Shown here: positions 22,164 through 33,259 of the stretch, piece by piece
Position numbering within the stretch: position 1 is the stretch's first letter
Layout: every line of letters starts with the position of its first letter
Origin: Lophius americanus
Lineage: Eukaryota > Chordata > Actinopteri > Lophiiformes > Lophiidae
NCBI GenBank assembly: GCA_037951165.1
Contig: JBBDHG010000028.1
Coordinates: 2,781,501 to 2,845,500 of the forward strand
DNA length: 64,000 bases
Direction: 5' to 3'
Made by a program: the position numbers and the translations under genes
Notes under the pieces: model-generated
Databases searched by the model: none
What the model was told of the DNA's origin: nothing
The model's input: the letters and a program-made list of their open reading frames with translations, nothing else

Positions 22164-23244
22164 GACATTAATCAAAAACTGCAGGAGGACAACCGTGAGC
22201 TGCGGGACTTGTGCTGCTTCCTGGATGATGACCGCCAGAAAGGCAAGCGTGTTTCCAGGGAGTGGCAGCGCTTGGGACGTTACAGTGCTAGCATCATGCG
22301 CAAAGAGGTGACCCTCTACCTTCAGAAGCTCAAGGAGCTGGAGCTTCGTCAGGACGAGGTCATCCGGGAGAACATGGAGCTGAAAGAGCTCTGCTTGCTG
22401 CTGGATGAGGAGAAGGGGGTGGTAGTTGGAGGGGGTGGCAGTGGAGGAGGGGGAGGGAGCGTTGTCATGGGAGGGTGCCGTAACTCTATAGACAGCCAGA
22501 ATAGTTTGCTGCTGGTGCCCGGGCATGGTCTTCTAATGAGAGATGTGGGGGATGGGAGCAGCACCTCCAGTGCAGGTAGCGTTGACAGCGCTGATCAACC
22601 TCACCATAAGCAGCCTCATCTGGCCCCAGGGGTGGGTGGGGTCGGCAATGGTGGGGAGAAGGGAGGCCCTGAGCTTGTGCACAAACCTAGGTGTAGCAGT
22701 ATCAGTGGAATAGGAGGAGAAAGGGAAGTGTCAAGCCCTGACCACCCTGCTGGGCGCCACCGGAGTACCAGCCTGGAATACCCTTACACCCTGCCCCAGC
22801 TCTGCCGGCCTCGCTGCGGATCTATATCCGTTCCTGACCACAGTCGAGTTATGCGGGGACTCAGCCCTGAAAAATACGGAAGGAATGTTTGCCGGCGCAG
22901 TCCCGAGCAACAACCCAAGCACCACAGCTCTGATCTCGTCCTGGGCCACAGGCAGCACTTCCTGGGTCAAGGAGATAGCGGGGAATTCTTTCAGAGGCAC
23001 CACAGGAGCAGCATTAGCAGCACTGGCTGTGGCAGCCCTGAGCAATGGCTGGCACATTTAGGGAACTCTGAGCACCATGAAAAAGGCTGCACGGTCAAGG
23101 GGGGCAGCCCCGAAACCCATAGACACCAGTACAGTATGAGCCCGGACCCTGTGAGGTTTGGCAGCCCTGTGAGAGAGGGGCAGAGGAGGCCGGCTGGAGA
23201 CGAACTGTCGCCTCATCATCGGAGCATCTACAATGGAATGAATG
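22164..23244 (+). CDS. ccdc85a: CCDC85A-type coiled-coil protein, exon 2 (residues 93-452 plus one base)
   Basis: Acceptor ttctcttcag at 22163, donor GTAGGT at 23245. Residues 93-133 read DINQKLQEDN, LCCFLDDDRQKGKRVSREW and RLGRY, the hallmark of the family. A second coiled coil follows (KEVTLYLQKLKELEL to LCLLLDEEKG, about 138-177), then a glycine run (about 182-193), SIDSQNS, and DVGDGSSTSSAGSVDS. Residues about 283-428 are His/Arg-rich with SPD/SPE motifs (SPDHP, LSPEKYG, RSPEQQ, GSPEQW, GSPETHR, MSPDPVRFGSP), as in mammalian CCDC85A with its GSPE repeats. The exon ends SPHHRSIYNGMN plus G, so the next exon must start in phase 1. The frame stays open through the donor into a CA repeat; that part is intron. 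Confidence 0.93.
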
Positions 23245-23302
23245 GTAGGTGTATGCGTGGTAATGTTTCAGTGTTTCAGTGTTTGCATGTGACACTTAAA
23301 CA

Positions 23303-23304
<2 letters not shown>

Positions 23305-23392
<88 letters not shown>
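23305..23392 (+). repeat. (AC)44 microsatellite
   Basis: Uninterrupted 88-base dinucleotide array starting about 60 bases after the exon 2 donor of the CCDC85A-type gene. Confidence 0.97.
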
Positions 23393-23394
<2 letters not shown>

Positions 23395-26340
23395 ACGCAG
23401 GAAGTTCAGTTACTGTGTGACTTACGACTGGAATCCACTCGTTTGAGAAAATAGAGAAACTCTTCCTCAGTCTGATTGCTTCACAATTTGCAGCATTATT
23501 GATTTTTGGCGTCTCCAGAGAAATGTGGGTTGGCTCGGAGCAGAAGAGAGGATATAGAGGGTTCAAAAATATTTATTTTTCAAACCCTGTGTCGTAGATA
23601 AACAGACTGATCCCAAATAACTGTGCTCAGATTTGTGCGGGGCACACACACACCTCCCTCCCGGAAAATCTGTGCTGCCTTTACGCCTGTCTACAGTGGG
23701 AGTTAAGGGTGTAAAAGAGATGGTGGAATATCAAAGTACCATCTTGGCTGCCATTTAAATACCCCACCGTGGCTGATAATGATTTCTAGAGTCTGGGGGA
23801 AAAGTGCTGACTGACACAGAGCTTGCAGAAGCTAAAGGACAAATTCCTCAAGGTGAAATATCTGCCTGTCTTTGCAATATGAGGCTACATTCACAAGAGA
23901 AACAGGAACAGTCTAAACAGAGCAGAATGAATCTCACACTTAAGGAAATATTTCATAAACTCATTATAAAGTGGTGGTTAAGTGAGATTGTCTAGATTTC
24001 CTTACTGAAAGACTGGGCATTTCTGCCTATTGATCATTTGGAGGACATGTTGTGTTGTGGCTGTAATGAAGCAAAGACACAGATACTACTGGTTAAAGTT
24101 TGCTATCTTTCCTAATGTTAGATGGCCTTAAAGCAGTAATATCCCGTGCTGATGTAATTGTGATGTATCATGGTTAGTGTAACTTGGGTTTATTGAGAAC
24201 TGTTGACAAAAAGCAACTGTTACACTCCGGACTTCAAGCAAGAAGTCCAAGCAAACATGAGTTTTCATCAGACAGTGTCGATTTTGCAAATAGTATTGAG
24301 TTCTATTAAGGATGTGTAGAATCTTCCGAGCCTTAAGCTATATCGGACATAAAAAGTCATGATGCCTTAGAAGATGCTGCTTTGATTTGGACCATTGGTT
24401 TTTTGATATCCCCAACTTTACAAATGCCCTACACTTTTAACTTTTGTAATATAGCCCTGTAGCCTCGATAAGAGTCTGCTAGTAATAAACGATAATCCAT
24501 CCTGCCATTATCTTCAAGTGCAGATTGTGCTGGATTATGATTAAGACATGCTTTTATTTGGATCATCATTCGGTTTCTATTTTAGCGCTTTGAATCCGGG
24601 AACGGGGTTATGGCTGCACAAGGCCGTGCCACATTAATGCCTCACAGACTCTTGATGGTTGTCAAGTGTAGTGAGCACAAAGGCCACTCACTGGGCCTTC
24701 AGTCTGGTGGTGTGCCATCTGTTGCAACACTGTGGTGAACTTAGATCTGAGTGAGAGGTATGCACCCAATAGCTTTTAACCAGGCTCATATGGACTTCAT
24801 TAAGCAGGTTTGTGAGAGCAATTGGAGTTTGTGCATTTTGCTGTAAAGTCAATGTGGCGTATCCTGTCTAGCTGTCTAGACATGCTTCTACTGACCTGAC
24901 CAGAATACTTCCTCCAAGTGTCCCCTCATGATATTTACTACTAGATCCAGACACACACAGTTACAAAAATGCTTTCTCTATAGACGAAAGTACACCACCA
25001 ATGTTCAACAAAAGAAGGTACAAAAGCTCAGGACGGTGGAGGAGAGCCGCTCTGGGGCTGTGTCCATGTGCCATCCACTGACCCATCTTTCCTGCCATGT
25101 CCTTTTTTGGACGGAGGGGGAATTTAATTCCTGTGACGATGTACTACACTCGACTTGCTTGGATTATCCTCTAAGCCCTTTTGCACAATATTTTTTCAAT
25201 TTTTTATACAGTTGATTATGTGTGTGTGCGTGTGTGTGTGAGAAGTCATCATTTGGCTGCAGTGTCCTATGCAGGATCACTGTAGCAGTGTGACTTTTCC
25301 GACTTTCAGACACATGAGTGTCTCGTGTAGACATGCCAGTTGACAGTATTGACCCTCAGGCTGTTTAAATTCCTGACTAAATGTGGAAAAACAACACTCT
25401 GGCCTCCTTAGCCTTTAATACAAACTGATTTTGCATCCTTTGGAAGCACATATTTTGTCATATCTTGAAGTCAGTAAAAGGCACAATTCCCGGATGTTCC
25501 GTTTTCAGAGGAAAACGCGCATTTATGATTTTGATCATCTCAAGAGCACTTTTTTTCATAACGTGGTGACTTTAGGTGTGACCAAATTGCTTTTAGAGAA
25601 TTCAGGCAGTACTAAAAACATAAATTAACCAAAATAACTGTAGTATGTCATGCTGAAATTTTACATTCTGGTTTCCATTGCCTGTATAATGTGATGAGGC
25701 TATGAAGCCTGTTACAACCAGTGTATAACATTTAATAGTAAAACAATGAAAACATTAAGTTAAATTGTGACCCAGATCAAATTTGTACTGTCTGTTTTAC
25801 CATGTGATAAATTACCTCCTGGGCTAGATAATCAGCCAGAGCACTGAAATCCCTTGACCCAGAATGGAAGGGTGACTATTTGCTAAGCCTGTAGGATCTC
25901 TGCTCTGCAGAGGGTCTTTTTTGAAAAGAGGGAAGCCTTAATCATATTTTCTGCTTTAGCAATCACTAGTTCTGCATATTAGCTTAATCCGCATAGATGA
26001 TTGGGAAGAGAAAAAAGGCTGCATGGTCAAAAGAAGACACTACGATGTGTGTGAGATCCTCCGCCTAGTGAGGCCAAAGAATGCTACATGCGCACACACG
26101 CTCACACAAACACACATACAGTGTTATACAATCATTCTGCAATTAACCATTCGCAAGGCCCCACCCCCCATGGTTTCTGTGCCAAGGTGTCAAGCTTCCA
26201 GCTGTTCCATATCACATACCTTGTTTACAATGAAATACGGAAGTATGCTTCAGACTCAGAATTCTTCATCATTTTTAAACTAAGTTAGGTAAATTCAGGA
26301 CCACATTTATCCCAACAACCTTTTCTTCCAACAATCAAGT
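23393..26340 (+). other. Likely intron 2 of the CCDC85A-type gene, no exon seen
   Basis: I looked for the family's next exon (the short VRQLEARVRQLEEEN coiled-coil exon) and did not find it. Open frames here are short with no recognisable content. Confidence 0.4.
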
Positions 26341-26718
26341 CAGGTCATCATCAGGTCGATTTTATTTGTTTAATGTAAAATCCAAACGGAACGTTATCTT
26401 TAGTTACTTTCCAACCCAACAATTCCCACATGAGCAAGCACTGGCGACTATGGGGAAAAAGACTGCTTTTAATGATCAGAAACCTCAAGCAGATCCCAAC
26501 ACAAGGTGAGTGGCCCTCTGAGAGAGATGGGGAGAGGGAGAGAGGAGGGAGGGGGACAAAGATCTAATATATACAGCAACAATAATAGCAGTTATGACAA
26601 TAAAAAGATTGACATTAGTAGTAATAACAGTATAATGACCTCTATAATAGTGTTAGTAGTACTATTACTAGTATGACTATTAATAATAGTAGTAATAATC
26701 ATCATCATCAGGGGGAAA
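26341..26718 (+). repeat. Teleost interspersed repeat, copy 1 (partner at 27363)
   Basis: Contains ACAATTCCCACATGAGCAAG, CACTGGCGACTATGGGG and CAGAAACCTCAAGCAGATCC, then a GAGAGAG run and a degenerate TAG/TAA trinucleotide tail with CATCATCATCAGGGGG. The same landmarks appear at 27363-27560. Confidence 0.65.
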
Positions 26719-27365
26719 TCAACCAGGTCCACAGCAAAAGCTCCAGTTGTAATCCAATGGAAACCTTGGTGAGAAAGCATGCTGAAGGTGTGGCAGTCTT
26801 AGTAAGATGCAAAAGTGAGAAATGTGTGTACAGAAACTAATGGAATCTTCGCAGATGTGCTGGTTACTAATGCCATGGGCACTCACACAGCCCCATATCA
26901 TGATAAAGGCTGGCATTTGAACTTTTTTCTGGTACCAAGCTCGATGGTCCTTTTTCCTCCTTAGCCTAGAGGACCTGACGCCCACGATTTCCCAAAACGA
27001 TATTTGAAATATGGAGGCTTACAGTTTTAAATCCTATTGAAATATTTTGATTTATGACTCAAGAAGAAAATTGTAGATTCTTAACTCTCATTTGTAGAGT
27101 CAGCAGGAAATTGGCTTTACTATCAACGGTTTTCCAAAGTGTTTCAGAGCTCATGCGGTAAGACGTTTCTTACAATCACGTCTGTTTTTCTGCAGTGCCC
27201 CCGGAGGAATCCAAGGTCACAGACATACAGTCTTTGTTTTTGTCCTTGCTCCTTACGTGCAGAGACTTCCCCGGATCCACTAAATATTCTGATTTCACTC
27301 TCCCTTTCTTTCTTAAAGTCTGAAAGCATTTTTTGGATGCTGCTTTCTTTCCAAATCAAAATCAA
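26719..27365 (-). mobile_element. Tc1/mariner-like transposon remnant, family B
   Basis: Minus-strand frames give two recognisable parts of one transposase in the right order: the helix-turn-helix region at 27144-27365 (GSGEVSARKEQGQKQRLYVC) and the catalytic-domain block at 26719-26985 (RRKKDHRAWYQKKVQ, then IMIWGCVSAHGISNQHICED). The two parts are in different frames, with stops between them and a missing middle section, so no active enzyme is coded. It lies between two copies of another repeat. Confidence 0.8.
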
Positions 27366-27560
27366 ATAATATTTTATTTATAAAGTGCCAATTCACAACA
27401 ACTGTTGTCTCAAGGTGTTTTCCAAAAAGAGCAAAGCAAGACCAAAATCTTTATTCATTAACCTACAATTACCAAACAATTTCCTTCACGAGCAAGCCCT
27501 TGGCCACAGTGGCAAGAAAAAACTGCCTTCTAACAGGCAGAAACCCCGAGCAGATCCAAG
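27363..27560 (+). repeat. Teleost interspersed repeat, copy 2 (partner at 26341)
   Basis: Opens with AATATTTTATTTATAAAGTG and CCAATTCACAACA, then TCAAGGTGTTTTCC, ACGAGCAAGCCCTTGGCCAC and GGCAGAAACCCCGAGCAGAT. It has the same order as the copy at 26341 and the same orientation, truncated at the 3' side. Confidence 0.65.
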
Positions 27561-30500
27561 ACTCTCCCACCTTTTCAGTGTCGTACGGCGGCAGCTTTTT
27601 TATTCATGCTTTCACAGATGGTACTATCTAACAAACAAACCAAGTTTTACAAAAACAATAGGATTCACTCACAAACACAACACACCGTTAAAGCACTTAT
27701 GGATCTTGTTTCAAATATACAAAAAAGTGCACACACAACATTGGACTATTAATGGATAATCACAAATCTTATAATCTCATCACAGTATTATGTAGGGGTG
27801 GTGGGAGTCATCTTCATTATATGACACAGTAGCTGCATAGAGTCTAAGTCTTAAACTTTAGCCGCTACCGACTTCTAGTTTAATTTTTAATGTACCGATG
27901 TGTACTGTAACATTAACAGTCTTTTCAGTCATGTCAGAAATGTTCCTAATCCCCGGAATCCACAAAGATTTCAACAAATCTCCAATGTTCTCCAAGCAAA
28001 CAATTGTCTGCATCACAAAGCAGCCTCTTACTACTTGCTTTTCAGTACTTACTGTACTGAAATACTGTCTGTATGACCTGGTGCGCTGCACTCTCTGAGA
28101 AGGACTAGAAAAAGGAGTCAACGCCCGGGAAAGAAAATGAAAAGAAAAAAAAAACACCTTAAAGATGAAAACTGTGGGAAAAAAATAGAAAGAGTGAGGG
28201 AGGAGCGGACAAAAGGGAAAAGAAGTGAGGCAAGGGAGGAGTAATTGTAATTTTTGGTCGCGATCGCTGCTGGCGATGACTCAGCAAACTCACAGCAGAT
28301 CTCAGTGCGGCTCGACCATTGCACCTGGATGGTGTTTGCCTTCCCTCCTTATAATATTCTGATGTGATTTTCTGATTTGAAAAAGTCATTAAAATCTCTT
28401 TCATTCAGCATTTTGTTTGAATAAGTTTTTTACAAACAAGAGTCCTTTAATACGTCAGTGGGAATCACAGCGAATAATACGATTGCCTCACAGCAAAAAG
28501 GCTCTCTGCCCTAGGTGAACTAAAAAACATTTTGTAAAAATCTTCATTCTCCATTTTCTTTTCTTATTCCAAGCCCTAATACTCCTTCGTAGTAGTGAGC
28601 TTGTTAGTGAAACACAATGAAGCTTTAGGCTCAAACAAACAGTGTTGATTATTACTCTTTCTAATAGGAACCTTGAAACATGTTGACAGGATGGTATTTG
28701 TAAAACTTTCTTCGTGCTGAGAAAAATGTTTGTTTCTACCATGTTAAGTCTATTAGCCAGTTGTTAAATTTCAAACATCTTGCATCATCATCAAGTAAAG
28801 GCATGAAGTCGGTCATGTTTTCTACAGCCCCGGCAACCATGACTCCAAATCTTCTGTGGCAAAATTGGAAAATTATTAGATGACACAAATGTCAATATTA
28901 ACATGAGGTTTGATATCTACACATTCAGTCAAACATATTATGTCAATTATAGCTAAAAAGACATTAATTTATTTATTAATACCTTTATTTCTGTATCCTT
29001 AGTGGTTTTAAATCAAGTAGTTAGTGTTGTCTCAATGCAGAAGTGAACTTATCCGTAAAAAAACCTCAGTAACATGTGACTACAAACTTTCACAAACATC
29101 GGCTGGCATTTTCACACGACTGAAAATAAACAGTTTAATACTCTCCCCATTGTTGCACCACTGTTCCCTTGTTCTCTCCTGCAACCATCAACGTCAGAAG
29201 CTTCAAGCCCCTCCCCTTCTGCTATTCAGTCAAGAGGGCCAGTGGCGGTGAGAAGTGTCCATCGGTCATTAGTCAACTTTTGGGATGTGTTGAGTCTGCC
29301 ATCCATATACTATCATTAAACTACATTTGACATACTTGTTGGTGTGGATGGACTTCAACACTCATTGAGTCTTGAGTGATGTGATTTGAAATACAACAAG
29401 AGTTAGGGCATAGCTACCGCTACAAAGTGGTGCATTTGAGATGATTGTTCCCGAGAGGAATTTTGTTGACTAGTCAGTTTAACCAAACATTGTTTTTCTT
29501 CAACCGAAACAAAGTATGTCAAGGTTTGCATATTCATGTCAAACTCTGTTTTCGATTTACCTTCAACTGACGAGTACTGGGAGCCCGATTCTTCATTCTC
29601 CAGCAGAATATAACTGATTGAAGTAGCAAACGTCGTGCCGCTGTCTCATTGGTTGTATTAATGTTCATAAGTACTCTTGCTGCTTTTTAGAAGCACGTCA
29701 CTGCAACAGGAAAGAATCACTGAAGCTTTGGCCACAGATAATGTTCTCCCTCTTTGCTGCCATAGAGGAAGCCCGGCTATCTCTCACGCTCCTTACATCC
29801 TAATTGGCTGCCAAAGTGAACGACCAGCTGACGGACAGAGAGACATCTCTGATTACAAAGCCCTCTTTCTGGAGGAGGCTGGAGGATGTATTTTGCAGGG
29901 ATGAGCTGAGCGGAGAGTTGAAGAAGTATTTGAGTGGATTAGTGGCTGTTTTCTTTTCTTCTTTCTGCCTTCCTAAGACTCAACTCTGTCCTCCTCTTGC
30001 TCACTTGTCTGCCAAGGTTATGGAAGGAAAGCATCCCCTTGACAAATGATCATCTTCCACAGCCCAAACGTCATAGAGAAACTCAAGTGCTCGTTGCAGC
30101 TGCTTGGCACAAAATAAATTTGTGGAGCATTTGGCCGCTGTAGCTCAAATGGATTACTATTTAAACAAATAGTCTCATTTGAAATGGTAACATCCCCCAT
30201 TTACCAAATATTTTTAGTTCAACTTGTTAAACTGGCATGATGTTGAGACAAATAATACTTCATTTCTAGGGTAGTATTATCTTTTAAAATTGGAACGGAT
30301 GTTCCACGCTTGATGTAGATCAATGGGAGCAGGTTAAAAACTCCCAGATAAGTAGATCTGAAGCCATCAGAGATGTGCGATTCTCAAAGGTGGATGTTTT
30401 TTTATCATAATTTCACCAGGGGGGATCGCTAGTATAAATCCTATCTTGGCATTTGAATTTGTAATCACACACGAGACCAATCATCCCAATCAGCCTTGAC

Positions 30501-30606
30501 AATAGACTGTCGGCACAGCCATTAACCAGGCCGTGCATGATTAGACATTTTGTTTATTTACATCCGAGGCAGACTCTTATTTTGAATCACGCTGCTGACA
30601 GATTTC
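27561..30606 (+). other. Gene-free stretch, probably intron 2
   Basis: No exon, RNA gene or repeat that I can name. The stretch 29677-30050 is less AT-rich than its surroundings and has a 75-codon open frame, without recognisable content. Confidence 0.35.
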
Positions 30607-31520
30607 TTTAAAGGAACAGTTTGTACAATTTAGGGGTATATCCATATATAAATTGGATATTCATAACTATATATTTTTAGTGTTTAATCAGCTGATTATG
30701 CTGGCCAAATGAAGGCCGCCATGTGGAGCTTCCATGTTCGTACAGGAACATGGATGGACAAAGCGAACGCTGGCTTTAGGATGGGATTTTCGCGCTTTCA
30801 AGTCGTCACTGGTTAATTGTTTTGTAATTTCACATATGGAGGATCGGACTTATTATTAAGCAAAAGAAAAAACAACAGAGCGCCAACCCTTGCCGTCAAA
30901 GTAAACATGAAGACTCATGTAACCCTGTAGAGACCAATTGAAGGTTTTGTAGTCCCCCTGCGGCATTCAACTCGGCAGGTGACCGACAGCTGCACATGGA
31001 AGGAGGCTGTTGGCTTTGAACACAAGCTTTGTAGTGCCTCTGTCCAGATCTTACCATATCCTGGGATCGTAGACCGATAGCTTGCTGCGTCCTCGCTACT
31101 ATTGTGGAGCGACCTCTCCAGAACTGCACAGCCGTCCGTGGCCTCCTGAGTTACCTTACCCTGGTGAACTGACTTCATCGGTTTATCTCTCAATGGTTTA
31201 ACAGGTCGTGTATTCATTGCTTGTTGTTTTTGACATTAAGGTTGAGAGGCAAACCAATTTGCGCAATTGAGCAGGCGACAGACTACAGCCGTGTTCAGTT
31301 CTTAGACCGGTGCAGCACCGGGTTGGCTTAGAAAAAAAGCAAGGAATGGAAGGAGGCTGAATCATCCCTCCATGGCCGATCGAGTTGGTTTCCCCAGGTG
31401 AACAGCTTTACCGCTACAGAATGATATCTTTGTGTGACCTGAAGACCACCATAGACTCTTGAATAGAATTTGTTGCAATCTGAAACTTCATCGCTGGACA
31501 CCACTCATTTTTACTACCTG
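30607..31520. mobile_element. Non-autonomous element of a common teleost type, with an enlarged interior
   Basis: Starts TTTAAAGGAACAGTTTGTAC then AATTTAGGGGTATATCC, and continues with GGCCGCCATGTGGAGC and GGAACATGGATGGACAAA. The far end reads CCTGAAGACCACCATAGACT and then TTGCAATCTGAAACTTCATC and GCTGGACACCACTCATTTTT. These landmarks are typical of a short repeat I know from many fish genomes. Here about 600 bases separate the two halves. Confidence 0.55.
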
Positions 31521-32416
31521 GACCTTCGGAGGGTGTTTTTCTTTTGGATGGAGCATTTGCCTTTTTGTTGCATGATGTTTTGTTTTAGTCCTAGTCCTAT
31601 ATCTCTTGCCAAATACTCCCGAAAACAACAATGGAGGCAGTGGAGTGTGAAATGTCTCTATCAAGAGAACAAAATATATTTCTGGGCGGCTAAATTATGA
31701 ATTAGTTAGAGGCAAGGAGAATCATTATGTGCTATATAGATGTAGTCGAGATGAAACTTTGCAGTGACGGTGCGGGGGTGTACAGCAGTTTGGATTATGT
31801 TCTTACTGAAAAAGATCATTCAAACTTACTCATTAATATGTGTAGCAGTTAGGCCCTGTTTGGTGTTCCCTCCACCCTTTAGTCGCTATGCGAGTCATGA
31901 TGCTTGCCGTGCACTAACGTCGCTCCAGCGCAATCCCCAGAGGTATGTGATGAATGTTCCACAGTAGCCCCAGTTGCTCACTAGACACGCAGACCCAGTG
32001 GAATGGAGAGCAGTCTTTATCCTCTTACACTGTGCCAGTGGCGAGCGGCCCACCGAGATGAGGGGAAATAAGCTTGCTAGGCCAGGTAATTAACTCCAAG
32101 TTGAATGGCTGGAATGTACAAGGGCAGTGCCGGGCTCAGGGGAACCTCTCTCAGTCCCAGAGTCACCAGCAGTAGTTACATCTAACTCTGTTTTATTTTT
32201 TATTTTAGTTGTAGTTGGGTGCCTGCTGAACGTTGGCAGCGATGGTGATCAGGTGATCAGGCGGGGTGGTAAGTGGAGCTGGACAGGTGTAGCTGATAGC
32301 ATCATGCACAGTTTGCAGGTTTTCATTGGGTTGTGTGTTTGGCACCTTTATTATCTTTAGGTTATCTTCATATATCTGTACTTGTCCAGATTACAACGTT
32401 GAGATAACGGTCAAAT

Positions 32417-32682
32417 CTAGAGGTGCACCAATTGCAATTTTCTGGGCTGGTCACTGATTTTATAAAGTCTGAACGTCCGGTACTGATTTTGGCCGATTGC
32501 GATTTTTTTTTCTTCCTTATTAAAAGGTGCCTTAATTTGTTCTTACTGGTGTTACAAATTGTGAGCTTTGTCTTTTCTGTTATACTTACTGCAACTCGGC
32601 CTCAAGTGAGGCTGAGAGGCCGATGGCCGATTTCATCAAAGTAGGCTTCCCGGTGCCGGCTGAAGGATCGGTACACCTCTAG
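32417..32682. mobile_element. MITE-like element with inverted ends
   Basis: Left end CTAGAGGTGCACC and right end GGTACACCTCTAG are inverted copies with one mismatch, enclosing 266 bases. Interior phrases GGCCGATTGCGA and GGCCGATGGCCGA resemble a GATCGGCC-rich teleost repeat. No target-site duplication is clear. Confidence 0.65.
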
Positions 32683-33053
32683 TAAAATCCCACGATGTTG
32701 GAGCCACAGGTCAGGCAATGTGTTCTGAATTATTATCTTTTAGGCAGGACACAGCAACTTTATTTAAACAGGACATTTTCTTTTCAACAAGGAATTTCAA
32801 TGTGCGTTACAGGAAAGCACCATGAGTGAAAAGTTCACAAATGAGCTATGATTATCTAAAACATCCGATAATAAAGTTGAATGAAGACAGGCAATTTTTA
32901 ATTATGGAACAATTCAGTTTGATTGAAAATAAATCAAAGCATTTTAAAAGCTGATGTAACAGGGAATATTATTTGAACAAAGACTTAGGCGGTGCACAAC
33001 AGGATCATTTTTGATTTTAAATAAAGAAGATAGGAAGGTACACGGTTTCAGAC

Positions 33054-33215
33054 CCAGCATAAAAGATGTCTTAGGATACCTGAGCGAGACCCTAAACTCA
33101 ATTTACTCCCCGAGCGCTTCAAAGGGGCGCTACCCGATCCTTCAGGGATGTGTCGGAGAAATAATTTCACCGTGTTGTACTGCGTATGACTATGTGATTA
33201 ATAAAGGATACGTTT
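33054..33215 (+). mobile_element. Retrotransposon 3' tail fragment
   Basis: GAGCGCTTCAAAGGGGCGCT, TTCAGGGATGTGTCGG and TGACTATGTGATTAATAAAG form a pattern I associate with LINE 3' tails in fish. The family is uncertain. Confidence 0.4.
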
Positions 33216-33259
33216 TTGGGGGCTTTTCTAATATCTTGTTAGAAATTATCTAAGATATT

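Noticed and set aside
22116..22526. Minus-strand open frame of 136 codons opposite exon 2
   Set aside because: Antisense shadow of a coding exon; its sequence mirrors the coiled coil and the glycine run.
23245..23420. Coding extension of exon 2 through the CA repeat
   Set aside because: A good donor GTAGGT at 23245 follows conserved NGMN; the open frame beyond is the dinucleotide array read as His-Thr.
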